Source of the DNA: Methanocella_A sp049676595
Lineage (GTDB): Archaea; Halobacteriota; Methanocellia; Methanocellales; Methanocellaceae
Length of the DNA: 64,000 bases
Reading direction: 5' to 3'
Assembly: GCF_049676595.1 (NCBI RefSeq)
Contig: NZ_CP187259.1
Location: forward strand, 3,348,001-3,412,000
The position numbers were made by a program, and so were the translations under genes. The notes under the pieces were generated by a model. It did not search any database and was not told where the DNA came from. It saw only the letters and a list, made by a program, of their open reading frames with translations. Shown here piece by piece: positions 61,784 through 64,000 of the stretch; within the stretch, counting starts at the first letter, position 1, and each line of letters starts with the position of its first letter.

Positions 61784-62617
61784 ATTCTGAACATTAAGCC
61801 GTACCTAACTGTACTGAAACTAAAAAGCAGCCTGGTAGACCTCGCGGTCATCACCGCTACGTGTGCCATTCTTGGCACGTGGGACTACCGGGTAGCGATT
61901 GCCACCCTCGCGGGCGTCATGATCCACGGCGCCTGCGACATCATGAACGACATCTACGACGTCGAGATAGACAAGATCTGCAAGCCGAAAGGCGTGATCG
62001 TCTCGGGCCAGATTCCGGTAAAAACGGCATGGGTCTACATGGGATTGCTTTTCGCCACGGCGCTCGCCATCTCGTTCTGGCTGAGCCCGGTCCTGTTTGC
62101 CTGCTTCCTGACCGGCATCGTGGTCGGCGGCATAATGTACTCCCATCCCCGGTTCAGGTTCAAAGACCTGCCCGGAGTTGCCATGCTGGACATGGCCATC
62201 TGCTTCTCGCTGGAGTCGATCGGCGTGTGGAGCTTATACGCCCCGATCGATGGCACTGCCCTGCTAGTCGCAGCGTACGTCTTCGTCCTGACCTTCTGCC
62301 TCACCTTCATGAAGGACTTCAAAGACGTGGCCGGGGATATCAGCTCTCTGCCCCTCCTGCTGGGCTCGGCCGGAGCGGCCAAAGTCTGCTGCATACTGGC
62401 CCTGCTGCCGATTCTTCCTCTCGCGTACCTGGCCCTGCAGTACCAGTTCCTGGTGCTGGCTATCCTCATCTACCTGCTGGCAGCCGGTAGGTGTATCACG
62501 GTCTTGCTGGGTGACCCGGTTAAAGAGGGGGTGAAACTCAAGGGCAGGATGATCACGGCGCTGACGGTGCCGAATTTTGTGATGCTACTGCTGGCGATAG
62601 TTGGACTGTGGGTTTAA
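61784..62617 (+). CDS. UbiA-family prenyltransferase lacking a standard start codon
   Basis: A membrane prenyltransferase of about 277 residues and seven to eight helices. The first Asp-rich motif is NDIYDVEIDKICKPKGV, the second is DFKDVAGD. Relatives include digeranylgeranylglyceryl phosphate synthase of archaeal lipid synthesis and quinone prenyltransferases; the exact acceptor is uncertain. The first ATG (61919) would delete about 45 residues including the first helix (PYLTVLKLKSSLVDLAVITA). A perfect GGAGGT at 61772-61777 sits 6 bases before ATT (61784) and 9 before CTG (61787), one of which is likely the true start. A stop codon just upstream rules out anything longer. Confidence 0.8.
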   Translation: MLNIKPYLTVLKLKSSLVDLAVITATCAILGTWDYRVAIATLAGVMIHGACDIMNDIYDVEIDKICKPKGVIVSGQIPVKTAWVYMGLLFATALAISFWLSPVLFACFLTGIVVGGIMYSHPRFRFKDLPGVAMLDMAICFSLESIGVWSLYAPIDGTALLVAAYVFVLTFCLTFMKDFKDVAGDISSLPLLLGSAGAAKVCCILALLPILPLAYLALQYQFLVLAILIYLLAAGRCITVLLGDPVKEGVKLKGRMITALTVPNFVMLLLAIVGLWV

Positions 62618-62689
62618 TGCAATCATGGTTCAATTTTTTTTACAGTCGATCGACTATCCATATGATATTTTAAAGGTCTTTCTGCATCG

Positions 62690-62965
62690 CCGTCCTTAGT
62701 CCGACCTATCCCGTCCTCCTTGGCCTCTGTACCTCCTTAAACCTCCCTTTAAAAATTCCTCCTTAAACCTCCGTCTACCTCCAAGACCTACCTCCTTTCC
62801 TCCAGTGCCTCCTTTTACACGGAATTTTTCGGGGATCGCATGAGTAAGCAAAACGTTGAGGAAACGGAGGTACATGGAGGTTCGGAGGTAGGTCATGGAG
62901 GTACATGGAGGTCAGAGAGGAATTAAAAAAAGAGGTCAGGGAGGTACAGAGGTCAGGGAGGACGA
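62690..62965. repeat. Family A palindrome, copy 6
   Basis: The pyrimidine arm (CCTTGGCCTCTGTACCTCC, CCTCCGTCTACCTCC) is on the left and the purine arm (GGAGGTACATGGAGGTTCGG, GGAGGTCAGAGAGG) on the right. It is the most diverged copy and uses GGAGGTACA units rather than GGAGGTCAG. The loop is near 62820-62860. Confidence 0.7.
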
Positions 62966-63029
62966 TTGAACAGAGCAGACCGAAATAGGGAGCGTTGGTC
63001 TGAAGTATACCAAACGGTTTTGAAAATCG

Positions 63030-63305
63030 TCATTTACTGGCACTCATCCCCTCGATAAATCTCCTGTATGCTACGTACAAGAGTATTAGCAGACCGGTGA
63101 AAAAGAAAAGGCCACCTATGTAAGTTATGAGCACGACGTCGTTCCCACTTACGTCCGGGATAGGAGTAGTTGTTCCTGTGAGTAAAAACAGTAGAATCTG
63201 GAAAAGAAATGGCCCGAACATGATGGAAATACCGATGAATGCAACGGCGTCCAGGTAATCTTTCTCACGGGCCACGATAACTGGCCTCCGCACTTGTCCG
63301 GACAT
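63030..63305 (-). CDS. Small membrane protein, two helices
   Basis: The 91 residues have two membrane helices (FIGISIMFGPFLFQILLFLL and ITYIGGLFFFTGLLILLYVA) joined by a short outer loop with Thr/Pro, and a basic tail YRRFIEGMSASK. It begins with ATG. No family recognised. It lies downstream of the surface gene at the edge, same strand, about 80 bases apart, so they may be linked. Confidence 0.6.
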   Translation of the reverse strand: MSGQVRRPVIVAREKDYLDAVAFIGISIMFGPFLFQILLFLLTGTTTPIPDVSGNDVVLITYIGGLFFFTGLLILLYVAYRRFIEGMSASK

Positions 63306-63387
63306 AAGTCGTACCTATTCTTGCTGCTTTTCGGCACATCAAAAAAGCAAGAAGATTAAGGACATTATCGGTTTCCATTATATTACC

Positions 63388-64000
63388 TCATCTGCGACCG
63401 TATTTCCACACGATGAAGCCGAAAGCCAGGATCGCTAACAGGGCTATGCCGATGCCTATGCCGAGCCATGAATTGCTCCTGCTTACGCTGGCTTCGACGT
63501 ACTTCTGCTCCGTCTTCGCCTCGTTGCTCACTGCACGCATATACAGCCTTTCAGTACCCTCGGAAGCATCGGCTTTAGCCGTTATCTTGATCACGAACCG
63601 CTTCGACTCTCCCGGGGCAAGCTCGGTCGCTTCGCGAGTCACTACCTCTGCGTTCAGGGAGTCTGGCACGTCGTCGCTGCCGATGTCTATCCTTACACTG
63701 GAAAGCTTACCCGAGCCATTATTTTTAACATAGACGTCGACATTTTTACTCGTCCCGGCAGCGAGGCTGAGGTTCTCCGGCATGGAGAACTCTAACTTAT
63801 AATCTGTATCCGTCGTAGAGTCCACGTACAGCTGGACCTGGCCCACGTCACTTTCGCTGCCGGCGATAATGATAATCACGTTATTGCCCGTCGATAACGG
63901 AGTAGTCTTCACCTGGAAGGTCTTCGACGAACCTTTCTCGACAAACACCCTGCTGATCACGTCCGAGCCGGATAACAGCTGGACGTTCCACCCGGCGGGA
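63388..64000 (-). CDS. Surface protein with NEW3/COG1470-like domain and C-terminal anchor (5' end outside window)
   Basis: The frame is open to the right edge, so the N-terminus is missing. The visible ~204 residues contain NPCBM/NEW3-like beta-sandwich sequence (AGWNVQLLSG near the edge, VEKGSSKTFQVKT, NLSLAAGTSKNVDVYVKNNG, ELAPGESKRFVIKITAKAD), as in the COG1470 membrane proteins of archaea. The C-terminus has one helix (SWLGIGIGIALLAILAFGFI) and YGRR, so the domain faces outside. Function unknown. Confidence 0.75.
   Translation of the reverse strand, partial: PAGWNVQLLSGSDVISRVFVEKGSSKTFQVKTTPLSTGNNVIIIIAGSESDVGQVQLYVDSTTDTDYKLEFSMPENLSLAAGTSKNVDVYVKNNGSGKLSSVRIDIGSDDVPDSLNAEVVTREATELAPGESKRFVIKITAKADASEGTERLYMRAVSNEAKTEQKYVEASVSRSNSWLGIGIGIALLAILAFGFIVWKYGRR

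Noticed and set aside
1..64000. tRNA and rRNA genes
   Set aside because: Scanning the intergenic stretches by eye showed no T-arm consensus with matching acceptor stem. A covariance search would be decisive.

Overview
The window looks like a chromosome segment of a methanogenic archaeon, most likely Methanocella (Methanocellales). This is inferred from the gene set, not from a search. Archaeal markers are the F420-dependent methanogenesis enzyme Mer, aRF1, an archaeal RNase J, type II GAPDH, CarS (archaeal lipid synthesis), an Nre-type DNA repair protein with a C-terminal PCNA-binding tail, a UbiA-type prenyltransferase and two methanogen-type winged-helix regulators. G+C is clearly above 50%, promoters carry archaeal TATA boxes, and many genes have Shine-Dalgarno sites. 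I saw no rRNA, tRNA, CRISPR array or transposase gene.

Layout. 1-3960: a surface protein with a vWA domain and calcium-binding repeats ends in a polymorphic-toxin-like domain. It is followed by a candidate immunity gene, a broken toxin/immunity chimera, a second immunity paralogue and a last immunity scrap. 3983-11120: prf1-argS, RNase J, mer and deoC, all on the minus strand. 11204-15737: a large multi-module surface protein and a TPR protein. 16081-20501: ilvE, an orphan proton-channel-like complex I/hydrogenase subunit with a hydrogenase maturation protease, then gap-acylphosphatase. 20797-28562: two DUF2085 membrane proteins, two AI-2E-family exporters plus a decayed third copy, a propeller lipoprotein and an M32 carboxypeptidase. 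28680-42000: GNAT, DUF89, GT4 glycosyltransferase, alpha/beta hydrolase, GyrI-like, M29 aminopeptidase, surface propeller protein, Nre and an anchored lipobox-free protein. 42213-48643: hypC-hypA-hypE, carS, pyrE, a regulator and purD. 48716-55498: histidine kinase, HAD phosphatase, TPR protein and the aroA-aroC operon. 55643-62617: three tandem DUF998-like membrane proteins, a wHTH/FAD-disulfide-reductase pair, a second regulator and a divergently placed UbiA prenyltransferase. 63030-64000: two small membrane/surface genes, the last cut by the edge.

The most unusual feature is the intergenic DNA. At least seven unrelated sequence families (called A-G here) form long inverted repeats whose arms are degenerate tandem arrays with a period of about 9 nt. 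Some have conserved outer ends like terminal inverted repeats, and some are nested: F lies inside a C element with 14-15 bp ends, and B lies inside A at two places. They look like non-autonomous mobile palindromes.

A second theme is start codons. Three clear genes (the 1060-residue surface protein, the GNAT and the UbiA enzyme) have no ATG/GTG/TTG where homology, signal peptide or Shine-Dalgarno position says translation should begin.
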